Of a stretch of 64,000 nucleotides of DNA, positions 48,913 to 58,297 are shown one piece after another. The DNA comes from Rhynchopus sp. YZ270_cl-10 (Eukaryota; Euglenozoa; Diplonemea; Diplonemida; Diplonemidae), in the NCBI GenBank assembly GCA_964035575.1, contig OZ037895.1, positions 744,001 to 808,000 on the forward strand, given 5' to 3'. The position numbers and the translations under genes are program-made. The notes beneath the pieces were generated by a model that was not told the origin of the DNA, ran no database searches, and saw nothing but the letters and a program-made list of their open reading frames with translations. The number at the start of each line of letters is the position of its first letter. Position 1 is the stretch's first letter.

Positions 48913-51876
48913 CACGGATGCTGCCAGATCTGGCCAGATCTCCAGATCTGGGCCTCCCAGATCTGGCCAGATCTGGAAAAATTTTTTTTTTTTTTGAAAA
49001 AAAAAATTTTCCCAGACGTCCCAGATCTGGCCAGATCTGGCCACATCTGGGAGATCTGGGACGTCTGGGAAAATTTTTTTTTCCAGGTACCCCCAATGAC
49101 ATAACGAAGTATCGCTTGAAGTACCGTTCAATATACGTTGCTCGTGTGTGCAAGTTACGAAGTAGGACACACAAGGTATATCAAACGATAAATCAATCAG
49201 ATAAACGTTACATCATTGGAAAATTGTTGGCACCGCCGCCCTGTCTTCGTATTTATTACGTCGACAGGCCAAACAGCGTTGGGCTCAGAAGAAGCAGTGC
49301 AAAACACTGGGGATCAACATGAGAACCAACTCCCAACAACACAGGCTACCGAAGTAGCAGGTGGGGTGTTGCGGGTGTTTGGGGTGAAAGAAAATCGATT
49401 TTGGTAAGTTACAGCAGAAAATTCTTAAGTTTGCACAATTGAGAAGGGTGTTACCACTGCCTAATATTATTCGTACATGTGAACCGGTAAGGTCGAGAAG
49501 GGTGGACACGGCATACAAGTACAAGTACAAGTAAGACGTACCTTCTACAAAGGCTGAATTCGCAATTCTTAAGGGATTGAATTCAGCCCCCACGTGGTGT
49601 TTTTGAGAAAATCATTCCATGGTATACAACTATGGTTCCCGAAGAATGATTCGCCCCTCCTCGTTCATGCAAACTTAAGAAAATTCTGAAGTAACTACAA
49701 CCTGGCGTGCGGGTACAGATGCATTGCTTTGTTCTTTCCTCAAAGTCATGTGTGATCTCTCGGGTCTGTACTAAAGTCAGTGTTTAGATAAGCATCCACT
49801 TGACTCGTTCTAACAACCGTTGAAATCTAGAACAATACAATACACTGCCCCTTCTCACACCAAGCCGCCATGCTTCAAGAGCATGCCCTGGGCAAAAATT
49901 ACTGTGACAAAAATTAGTTTTCTGGGGGAACGCAATATTTTCTTGTGCCTAGTCCTCCGCAAGCAGAGGACAGACTTTCCGGATCCCGAAGTCGAATTTC
50001 TTGCACTAGCTACGCTCCCTGGGTTAAATGGCTATAGCAGTGACTGACTAAGAGTTTCATAATAATTAGGGTGGTCTATGGGGTGGGTTAATGGAAAAGT
50101 TGGTATATAAACCCGACTTTTACGATCGCCACCTGGTTTTGAAATAATTGCACCAGCTCTTCCGTCGGCACTGCTTCGCTGTTATGATGAAGGGTCGTCG
50201 GTTCGGGTACCTGTTAAGAGAAATTGAATGTAAAAGTAGAGACTACAACAAAAAAACAAACAAACAAACAAGAAGCCGCCCCGTACCCCTTAAACGTAAA
50301 AGTGACATTTTTGTTGACAAAAAAAAAAAATAGCTAAAAAATAGAGAACATGTCGAAAAGGGAGAAAATCGGGGGGTTAAAAACATACCTTGCACTCGGC
50401 CCACTCTCCAGGTACAAAGAACATCACTGCACGACAAACCCACTACTACGATAGAAAATAACTATTTTTTACCGAACAGAAAGGTCGTTTTATTGATGAG
50501 TGTTTTCTGAGTGCACACTCAGTGGGGACAAAATGCAACACTTACCGAAAAAATTCTCCAATCGGACAAAAACCTTTCTAAACACCCAAAAAAAAAACAC
50601 CTCAGTCCACATCCGCTGGGGTCGCGAGATGGAAATATATGGTTTTACAGCTTTTGGGGGGTCTAGCGTGGGTCCCAGATGCATTTTGCAACGGGTCTGT
50701 GTGTGTGCCTCAACCGCTTCACAGTACCCTTTTTTGTAACTGAAAACGACGCATCCTGTACCTAAGTGCACTGAAGCCTTGCTTGCGTCCTCCTTCGTGG
50801 TTTTGGGCGTTCGCATGCGAGAATCATTATCGCATTCTCACATGTAATTCTCGCATCACGGAGAGGATTTTAGCGTTACGTGACCACAAAAAAAGTGCAC
50901 AAAATTAGTTTCGGTCAAAAATCACCTTGCACTTGTGAAGGAATTGCTGAGGAAATGTGAAATATGCGTGTTTTGGTACACAAAAGTGCGTTTTGGGTGG
51001 TTCTGAAGGGTCAAAACACCAAAAAAAAACGTTTTTTTGCATTTTTGGTCACCCAAGGACCCACTATTTTGGTTGATATTTTTTTTTTTCCCTTTGCGAA
51101 AAAATACCCAAAAATCACGGCTATAAAAACGCTAAGGAAAAATCGATTTTCATTTTTTGGGCAGAGAAGTGCGTTTTAGGCGCCCACAGATGGTCAAAAC
51201 ATCAAAATTTTTGTGTTTTTGGCATCTTTGGACACCCAAGGACCCACTATCAGGGGTGAATTTTTTTTGCCTGAGATTTGCCTTTGCCAAATATCGAAGA
51301 AAAAAAAATTATGAAGGAAATTGCTAAGAAAAAGTCGAAATTGTGGGCCCCTGTACTGCATATGGCGGTACCAGAGCGTCAAAACACCCGACTCTTGCGT
51401 TTTTTTGCACTTTTTGGTACACAAAAACCCTGCTCAGGGGTCAAAATTTTCCCGGAAAAAAAAAATTTTTTTTTTCGAGATTTTTCAAAAATCGACTTGT
51501 CTTTGGTAAAAACCACGAAATTTCGGGTTCGCAAAACCACGTTTTAGACCCCCACAGATGCTCAAAAGTGCCAAATTTTGCTTTAAATGGCCTCAAATCG
51601 TCGAAATTAGCCCTTTTTAGGGGCGAAAAAAAAAATTCGAGAGTCCCTTTCCCTGGGAGACAATAGCCAGAAATCTGAGGGAAAAAAAAAACTGGCCAGA
51701 TTTCCAGATCTGGCCAGATCTGGGGAGTTTTTTTTTTTTTTTGAAAAAAAAAATTTCCCAGATTCCCAGATCTGGCCAGATCTGGCCAGATCTGGAAACA
51801 AGATCTCCACATCTGGAAAACGAGCCAGATCTGGGAAATTGGCCCCCAAATCTGGCCAGATCTGGCAGCATCCGTG
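48913..51876. mobile_element. 2.96-kb TIR element, superfamily unassigned
   Basis: Perfect terminal inverted repeats of about 27 bp start CACGGATGCTGCCAGATC. They are flanked by a 6-bp direct repeat AATAAA (48907-48912 and 51877-51882). Both ends carry clusters of the palindrome CCAGATCTGG around T/A hairpins (TTTTTTTTGAAAAAAAA). The interior has no recognisable transposase, only short unassigned frames such as 48918-49322 and 49820-50047. A tandem satellite fills 50983-51660. A CACGG start with a 6-bp duplication does not fit hAT (8 bp), CACTA (3 bp) or Tc1 (TA). Confidence 0.82.
50983..51660. repeat. About 185-bp tandem satellite, four diverged units
   Basis: Units start near 50983, 51170, 51353 and 51537 (GTGCGTTTTGGGTGG, GTGCGTTTTAGGCGCC, GTACTGCATATGGCGG, CCACGTTTTAGACCCC), each with AGGGTCAAAACACC-like and ACCCAAGGACCCACTA-like blocks. 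A stray related unit (CAAATTTTGC...CTCAAATCGTCGAAATTA) lies at about 56215-56335. Confidence 0.65.
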
Positions 51877-51882
51877 AATAAA

Positions 51883-53757
51883 CTGACTGTTGTCTTTATT
51901 TACAACGCTTTCTAATATGGGGGGAAAAAGGGGGGTGTTTTTTTTTTTAAATCACTCTTTTTCCCTTTCTCACCTCACGCATTTTCCTCTCCCCTGATTC
52001 CCTTATTATCTATTCACTGTCCTATTCATGGTTTCGTTTTTAATTTTTTTGACACAAAAAAAGCATTCATTTCTAGTTGCAGTTTATTTGCAAAAAAACG
52101 TAAGATATTGTGCGAAATGATTGCGAAGTGAACCAGAAAAATAATATTGCATCTTTAAAGTACAGATCGCCTTTGGGTGATATTGTGTACAGGTCCTACT
52201 TTGGTGGGTGAATTGATGAACGCAAAAAAAAAAAAAAATGCTGCATTTTTATTTTATATTTTTTTGTAAAATACCGACAGATTTTGCGCATATCGGTATC
52301 TTCAGGAGCGCTTGGGTGTGCTACAAACCGTACACCCGGGGGTTCCAAAGGTTTTGCAGAACTTCCTTCCCCCGTTATATTCCAGCAGTTTCAATTTATT
52401 ATTATTGTCGATGTGTGTGTGTGTGTACGAGAGTCACATTCATCATGACAAATTATCTTTTTGGTTTGTTTGTTTCTTTTCCCCTTCTCCAGATGTATGC
52501 CAGGAGACATTCATCATTCAAGACAGGGCTAAATATTGCAACTTTTTCTAAAAAAAACCACGAAACCGGGTGCAAAAATAACCCTGATCAGGTGACTTCG
52601 CACGAGAGAGGCTTAGGTTCATCTTTTTTTTCTCTTTTTTTTCTCTTTTTTGCGAAACCTATATTTTGGAAACAGGAAGGACAATGTGATTTTTTGGGTT
52701 TTTAGGGGCTTTTTTATCTCGCAGATTCTCAAAAAAACCCCGTCCTTTTTTTTTCCCCCTCACAGGCATTTGCTTGCTTCGCTTGAATGGGGTGTGAAAA
52801 TCTATTTATTTTATTCCAGATGAATAAGCAAACACTCAGAGTTCTAACAGGAATGAGGTCCCCTTTAAACACCCTTTATAAATAGGCCTGTTTTGAGCAG
52901 AAGCCTTCGTCTTTTTTTATCACCCTTCTTCTACAGTTTTCGACTGTGTCGATGCAACAAAAAAGGGTTTAGAACGACTGACGTCTATACCTTCCGTAGT
53001 ACAAAGGCTTCGGCCAACTTTGAGGACAGATCCGAGGTTCCCCAATGCGGGTCCTTAGGAGATTGTCAAGACAACAAAAAATATATAGTGGAGCACACTC
53101 TCGAGGGCTACACTAATACAACCAAGTTTTTCAAAAAAAAGAAAAAAAGACACAAAAAAATAGTTTATAACCTCTTCCTACATCAATCAATTTCCCCCCT
53201 TTTTTGGTACTGTTTTTTGCACCTTCCGGAAGGTGTTAAACATAACAAAAAATAATAATTCACTTTTTGTCAGACCAAAGGGTGTTGAAACGGGATTTTT
53301 CGTTTTATAGGTCTCTCAGCACGCCCCTCTTTTTTCTGGTACACTGTCACGAGAGGGCTTTGTATTTCATTTTTTTTTATATATTTTTGAACCATCTTAT
53401 TTGTTCTTCTCCATCTTCATCTTCTATGAAGGCACATACTATTCCATTCCGTACCCCAACACCCCCCCTTTTTTTTAGAAGCTGAAGGACTGGAAGCAAT
53501 CTAATTCGTCTGGCGTGACAGCTGCTGTCCATCCCTTTTCTTCCTTCCTCGCATTTCTCAAAGTAGGTCGAATGATTATCGAAATAGCGTTTCAGACTGA
53601 GCATGGTTCTCTTGTGACCACCAACAGCATTCACACTCATTATACTGCCCCGTTGTGCTATTGTGAGGTAACATCCCTTTGTCCTATCTTAACGACACTT
53701 CGTCCTATCTTGACTGTGGTGTCGTGGTGCCGCCCCTTCCCTCCCAGAGATCTAGAG
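51883..53757. other. Intergenic region with hairpin modules, no gene seen
   Basis: T-rich. Contains decayed H4 (52169-52205 and 53008-53075), H2 (52421-52444), H1 (52591-52624), H5 (53091-53135) and H3 (53338-53370). Nothing looks coding before about 53750. Confidence 0.5.
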
Positions 53758-53952
53758 ATGTTCGACGGCAGCACATGGCACAAGTACGTCACGACTTGGA
53801 CGACGATGGAGATGTCGTCCACAGACCTTTGCCCAGAACACGGACTGGGCAAGTGCATGGGGAAGGCGGTGGGGGGGCAGGGGTTTAAGTGCAAGTCGGG
53901 CCTGGCTTGCTGCCAAAGCGGCCATCACAACGTGTTTGTGCACCGGCCTTGA
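53758..53952 (+). CDS. Possible small Cys-rich protein or terminal exon
   Basis: A 64-aa frame from ATG 53758, just after an acceptor-like CCTTCCCTCCCAG, so it may be a last exon. The product is MFDGSTWHKYVTTWTTMEMS followed by a cysteine cluster (CPEHGLGKCMG ... FKCKSGLACCQSGHH). GC content rises sharply here over the surrounding T-rich DNA. No family is recognised. The opposite strand also has open frames, so strand is uncertain. Confidence 0.3.
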   Translation: MFDGSTWHKYVTTWTTMEMSSTDLCPEHGLGKCMGKAVGGQGFKCKSGLACCQSGHHNVFVHRP

Positions 53953-54529
53953 CCCTGAGGTCGCGCTTACCACCGTCAGTGTACCTCGTTTCTTGTTCGA
54001 GGTAGAGATCATGAGCTACAGCTGCGGCATAAGGCATATCCACTGGCAGCGAGGAAGTACCAGCCGTGGCATTTCCCAGTGCTAGCATGACTAGGTGCGG
54101 GAGCTGGGACGTGTACAGTGTCTCTGTTGGAGTCGTTTACGCTGTCGGTGTTGCTGTCAGTATCAGGGTCAAAAACAAATGCACTGTCAACACTGGTTGC
54201 ATCCTCCTCTGCATCCGTCTCCTGCTGTTCCGAGACACTCATGTGCCTCGTGGTTGGGGTGCCGTCTTCCAGTCCTAGTCCATGCGCGATCACGTGGTGT
54301 AGGTTGGTGTCGGCGTGGCAGCTCTCCGAGGCGTAGCTCTCTTCTCCCTGCCAAATGACTGTCACAGTCTACTACCTTACAACTCTTTTGTGATCTCAAT
54401 GCCAGCAAATTTTAGTGTCGTATGAGACATTTTTATGCATTCGTTTTCTTGCAGTCAAAAAGTTCACCAGTTTCCACGCTATCTCTATGCTATGGTTCAA
54501 ACACAGCAATACACAAAAAAGACAACACA
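53953..54529 (-). other. Coding-like but unresolved stretch on the minus strand
   Basis: On the minus strand about 54365-54010 is open with an acidic Ser/Asp-rich composition (SAFVFDPDTDSNTDSVNDSN). An overlapping frame 54088-53990 ends in PYAAAVAHDLYLEQETRYTD next to a donor-like GTAAGC. They may be exons or a decayed gene. There is a stop immediately upstream of 54365, and no coherent start except MSVSEQ at about 54246. The right end is the leader of the next plus-strand gene. Confidence 0.25.
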
Positions 54530-55693
54530 ATGGACCAATCGGCCATCCTGGGGCTTACATTCCCCGATGACGCAAAGCCCTCAGGTGACGTGCAGTCTGT
54601 CAGCGAGGAACGTCGTGCGGTGTACGCCCGCCTTCTCCCCGAATTGAAGAGCGGGGAGCTGAAGGGTGTTGTGTGCGACCTGGATGGGGAGAAGGTGCAG
54701 CACATTGTGCACGCAGGGGCCTCGGGGCCGACGGTGGTGGTTGTGGAGGAGGGGTGCAAGATCATGCTGGAGGACCTGAGCCCTTCGCAGATGGTTGAAT
54801 ACCGTTTTGCAGAGAGCCCTGACTGGTACCTTGGGTTCATGAGCGAAGGCGGGATGGAAGGATACCGTGCGCTTAAGTTCAAAACCTGGAAGGACATGAT
54901 CGACCAACCCTCCTGTGAAGCGGCCTTCAAGCGCATGCTCCAAAGCGGTCTTGTCACAAAGCTTTACGATACAGTCGCGCTGCCGACACCAGAATCAGAC
55001 CTCTCAGCATGGATGGTCACAAATGAGGACACAGGGAAACCCATTCACGTGCCGCACCCGGTGGAGGAGATGCGCATCTGGGATGCAGAGGAGGTATGTG
55101 TGAGGGAATGAAGGAGGAGGTGCCGGAAAAATGGTTTTTGGGATTTGATTTTTTTTTGGTACTTTTGGAGGTTGGAGGTGTTGAGGGGACAACAAGCTGT
55201 TGTTTAAAGAAAGAGATTGGTTTGCGGTTAATATTTGCGGAGACCAGGTAGGTCCAGAAGGCTAAACCTGAAGGACTCCTCACAGCCATGAGAGCTAACC
55301 CCACAAGCGCAACACCCACCAACCTAGCGTAATGTGCCGGGTTTTTATTTTGAAAGGTTTGGTTTGTAGAGTTTTGTAGGCTTGATGTTTATTAGTTTAG
55401 GTACCGTGAGAGGTTTTGGGTTCAATTCGTATCAACTTTTCATTTTTATTTTTATTTTTTGCAATTTTCCATTTCTCACAGGGAGCATACCGTTCCCTCT
55501 CTGCCCGTCTTGTTGGTGCGCCGGAGGCAGGTGAAGAGGAAACCTTCTGGGCTGACCTTCTGAAGGAGCAGCGCGAAAAGTATGTATTCTTGCAACCCAG
55601 TTGTCAAATCGTTCCATCAAAATCCAGATGTACCAGACACTCAAGAGAGAGGTGCACGATGAAGCGTTACACTATGTGCGGTTTGGCACGTAG
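54530..55693 (+). CDS. Unknown conserved-looking protein (3 exons)
   Basis: Proposed exons 54530-55093, 55482-55583 and 55628-55693 give 243 aa. Intron 1 is 388 nt (GTATGT...TTTCTCACAG). Intron 2 is only 44 nt (GTATTC...AATCCAG). A donor 5 nt earlier (GTATGT) has better consensus but gives a less protein-like end, so this junction is uncertain. The start at 54530 (ACACAATG) is chosen over an upstream in-frame ATG in leader-like DNA. The N-terminal 150 residues look like a mixed alpha/beta domain (GELKGVVCDLDGEKVQHIVH). The C-terminus is helical (EEETFWADLLKEQREKY then MYQTLKREVHDEALHYVRFG). I do not recognise the family. Confidence 0.6.
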
Positions 55694-55755
55694 ATTGCAT
55701 GCAACGCATTCAGTCATATTCTATACAATTTTCGTACAATTTTCCAAATAATATA

Positions 55756-55911
55756 TATAATTATTGGGTAATTATTACCCCATAATTACACGCAGGTGTG
55801 TTTTTTGTCACTTGTTCCCTAAACCCACGAGCGAAGCGAGTGGGTTTAGGGAACAAGTGACAAAAAACACACCTAAGTGTAATTATCTGGTAATAATTTC
55901 ACATAATTAGT
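55756..55911. repeat. Large palindrome around GAGCGAAGCGAG
   Basis: A perfect arm of about 35 bp (AGGTGTGTTTTTTGTCACTT plus GTTCCCTAAACCCAC) faces its complement across a 12-bp centre GAGCGAAGCGAG. Pairing continues imperfectly outwards (TAATTATTACCCCATAATTA and TAATTATCTGGTAATAATT). It starts about 60 bp after the preceding gene's stop and would form a strong hairpin or cruciform. Confidence 0.9.
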
Positions 55912-55916
55912 TTTTT

Positions 55917-56527
55917 TTTTATCGTGCAATTTTTGACGAGTGTACAAATCCGGCGAGTCCCCGTCACCCTCCAGTCACTGTGCATGTCGATGATGGGAGG
56001 GTGTATGTGGGGTGTGGGAAATGTGCCGAAGTATGGATGTTGAACCGAAAAAGTGGGAGAGGGTATAATTATTTGTGATCATTTTTGGTTTGGGGTTGGG
56101 AATCACATTTCAACAAGTTGGTAACAACTGTCTATCCTTGGACGATGCGAAGCGTGAAGTTGAGGTTTCCGGTGTGTTTTTCCGGGATTTTTTTTTTTTT
56201 GGCGGATAATCAAAAACGTGTTTGAGGGGCCTAGAACTGCTCAAATAGGTCAAATTTTGCTTTGAATGGGCTCAAATCGTCGAAATTAACCCTTATAGGG
56301 GGGAAAAAATTTTTTGCAGAGTCCCTTTCCCTTTGGCGACTTAGGATCACCAAAAGTGGGTTTGAGCGTGTAATTATTACCCATAATTACACGGCTGACA
56401 TTTTTGGTCGCAAATCGCTAACGATTCATAATTACACGCTTGGTAATAATTACACGCTCCCAGATTATAATTTTTGGTTCTTCCTGAAGGATTTGTACAC
56501 GAGTCAAAAATTACACGATAAAAAAGT
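55917..56527. mobile_element. Probable 0.6-kb TIR element or MITE
   Basis: The left end TTATCGTGCAATTTTTGACG then AGTGTACAAATCC is mirrored at the right by GGATTTGTACACGAG then TCAAAAATTACACGATAA. The interior holds a stray unit of the 185-bp satellite and several GTAATTATTACC-type palindromes near 56370-56460, like those of the adjoining palindrome. The whole 55756-56527 block may be one composite element. No target-site duplication found. Confidence 0.55.
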
Positions 56528-57580
56528 TTATATTAATGAGGCCTATGTCGACAGCAATATAGGGTACGAGAGGAACTCCCGTTTGTCCCTGGTATCTACG
56601 GTTGTCCGATCGGACAATAAAAAAAATACAACATAAAATAACAGTGGATATTGCACAACGGTGTGGCAACACAACCGAGGCAAACTGCACTACTCCAACA
56701 CTCCAAACAATTTATCAAACATAAAAAAAAACAGACACGGAGACGAAGTGATTGACAAGCTGCTTGCATAGAGCGATTACGCATTCGTGACATCTTCCTT
56801 TTGGAAACGGTGTTAAAACAAAATATGACCATATTCCAGAACACAACTTCTACTGGTGTGGTAAGTGGTCCACGTGGGCACCCTGGGGAACTCGGGTTGC
56901 TGACTGTACTATCTATTACTATGGTATCTTGCCACGGAGCCTTAGCGCTACCTATATAAAAAGCTTACCTTTGGATGATTTAACATATGAGGTTGGGGTC
57001 ATCTTACCAAATTTTCTTTGCTGGTTTTTCTATAAGGTGACTAAGCGCGAGAGGCTTAGGTTCATCTTATAAACTTTCCTTTTTTTTTATATTGTGCCTT
57101 CTAACAAACACAAGAAAATGAAGAAATATGGGGGGGAAAGCGGTGATTTGCACACAAACCAAATAAAAAAACAAACAAAAAAAAAAATGTGACAACTGCG
57201 CTCGATAGCTTGTTGTCGATACAATAAAAAAAAAGACTTCCAGCCACAAGAGAGTTCCCTATTCTATTTTTTTTTCTTTTTTGAGATTCGCAAAGGCAAA
57301 AAAAAAACGGCCTCACCACTCTCAAGGTCTAACACCAACAAAATGGAGCTACTCTTGCAACAACGAATAAAAAAAAAAATGTACCCCCTTCTTCCCCCTT
57401 CTTCCTCCTTTGCTGTGCTGTTTGTGACTGTTTCTTTTTAATGACGTGATGAAAGGGGAAGGGTACGAACCATATCTCACATAGTGTGTGATAGTGCGGG
57501 CTACGCTGCAACAGGGTGTCGTGTTCTACCTTCAGGTGCACGGCTGTCTTATGGGTGAGATGGGAGATGGGATTGGCAGT
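56528..57580. other. Intergenic region with H1 module, no gene seen
   Basis: Contains a good H1 hairpin at 57036-57069 (GGTGACTAAGC, GCGAGAG loop, GCTTAGGTTCATCTT), a partial TCATCTT copy at about 56995, and a decayed GTTGTCGATACAA (H4) near 57208. A/T tracts dominate. Confidence 0.5.
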
Positions 57581-57814
57581 GGGCTATGGGGCTATGGGGC
57601 TATGGGGCTATGGGGCTATGGGGCTATGGGGCTATGGGGCTATGGGGCTATGGGGCTATGGGGCTATGGGGCTATGGGGCTATGGGGCTATGGGGCTATG
57701 GGGCTATGGGGCTATGGGGCTATGGGGCTATGGGGCTATGGGGCTATGGGGCTATGGGGCTATGGGGCTATGGGGCTATGGGGCTATGGGGCTATGGGGC
57801 TATGGGGCTATGGG
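57581..57814. repeat. 8-bp G-rich minisatellite (GGGGCTAT), about 29 copies
   Basis: Near-perfect tandem GGGGCTAT. Four-G runs every 8 bp with CTAT spacers on the plus strand are an ideal G-quadruplex pattern. Its Gly/Leu/Trp/Tyr-rich reading frames are artefacts of the repeat. It lies about 480 bp upstream of the LVIVD-type gene. Confidence 0.97.
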
Positions 57815-58297
57815 TTTAAAGTATAGGGCATATTTAGTTGTAGGAGGGTGGATCAACGTGGGCCAACTGCGTGTTGTTACCTGGTGACCCCGAAAACCCG
57901 CCGAAAAAAGAGGGTGGACAAAAGGGGGGTGTAACCGTTCCCGCTGATGGCTCTGGATGCAGAGAGGGGAGGAGGAGGGAGAGAGAGAACGTATTCACAC
58001 ATGAACAAAAAAAGGGGAGATCTGGTGCCGTTCTGTTTACAAGAGGGTGGTGGGGAAGGGGGGGCTTTTCGGTGAGTTCAGAGAGGGAATTGGTGTCTGC
58101 AGGAGATAGTGTGTGCCGCAGGGAAAAGAGGAGGCGCAAATGTGGGGCTTGGGACAAAAAAGGTGGCAACTATTATGGGGCGTCCTGGGGTACCACACTA
58201 ACGCCCACTGTCACATGATTTCACACCATTTCTCCCCATTACAACACCTTGGCTGTATCACATCACACAACGACTCAGGGAAGCAAAGACAAACTCT
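57815..58297. other. Upstream region of the LVIVD-type gene
   Basis: G-rich on the plus strand, C-rich near 58200-58250. No gene or module recognised; the promoter is expected here. Confidence 0.45.

Noticed and set aside
57488-57887. GLWGYGAM-repeat open frames
   Set aside because: Products of the GGGGCTAT minisatellite; no start context or homology suggests a gene.
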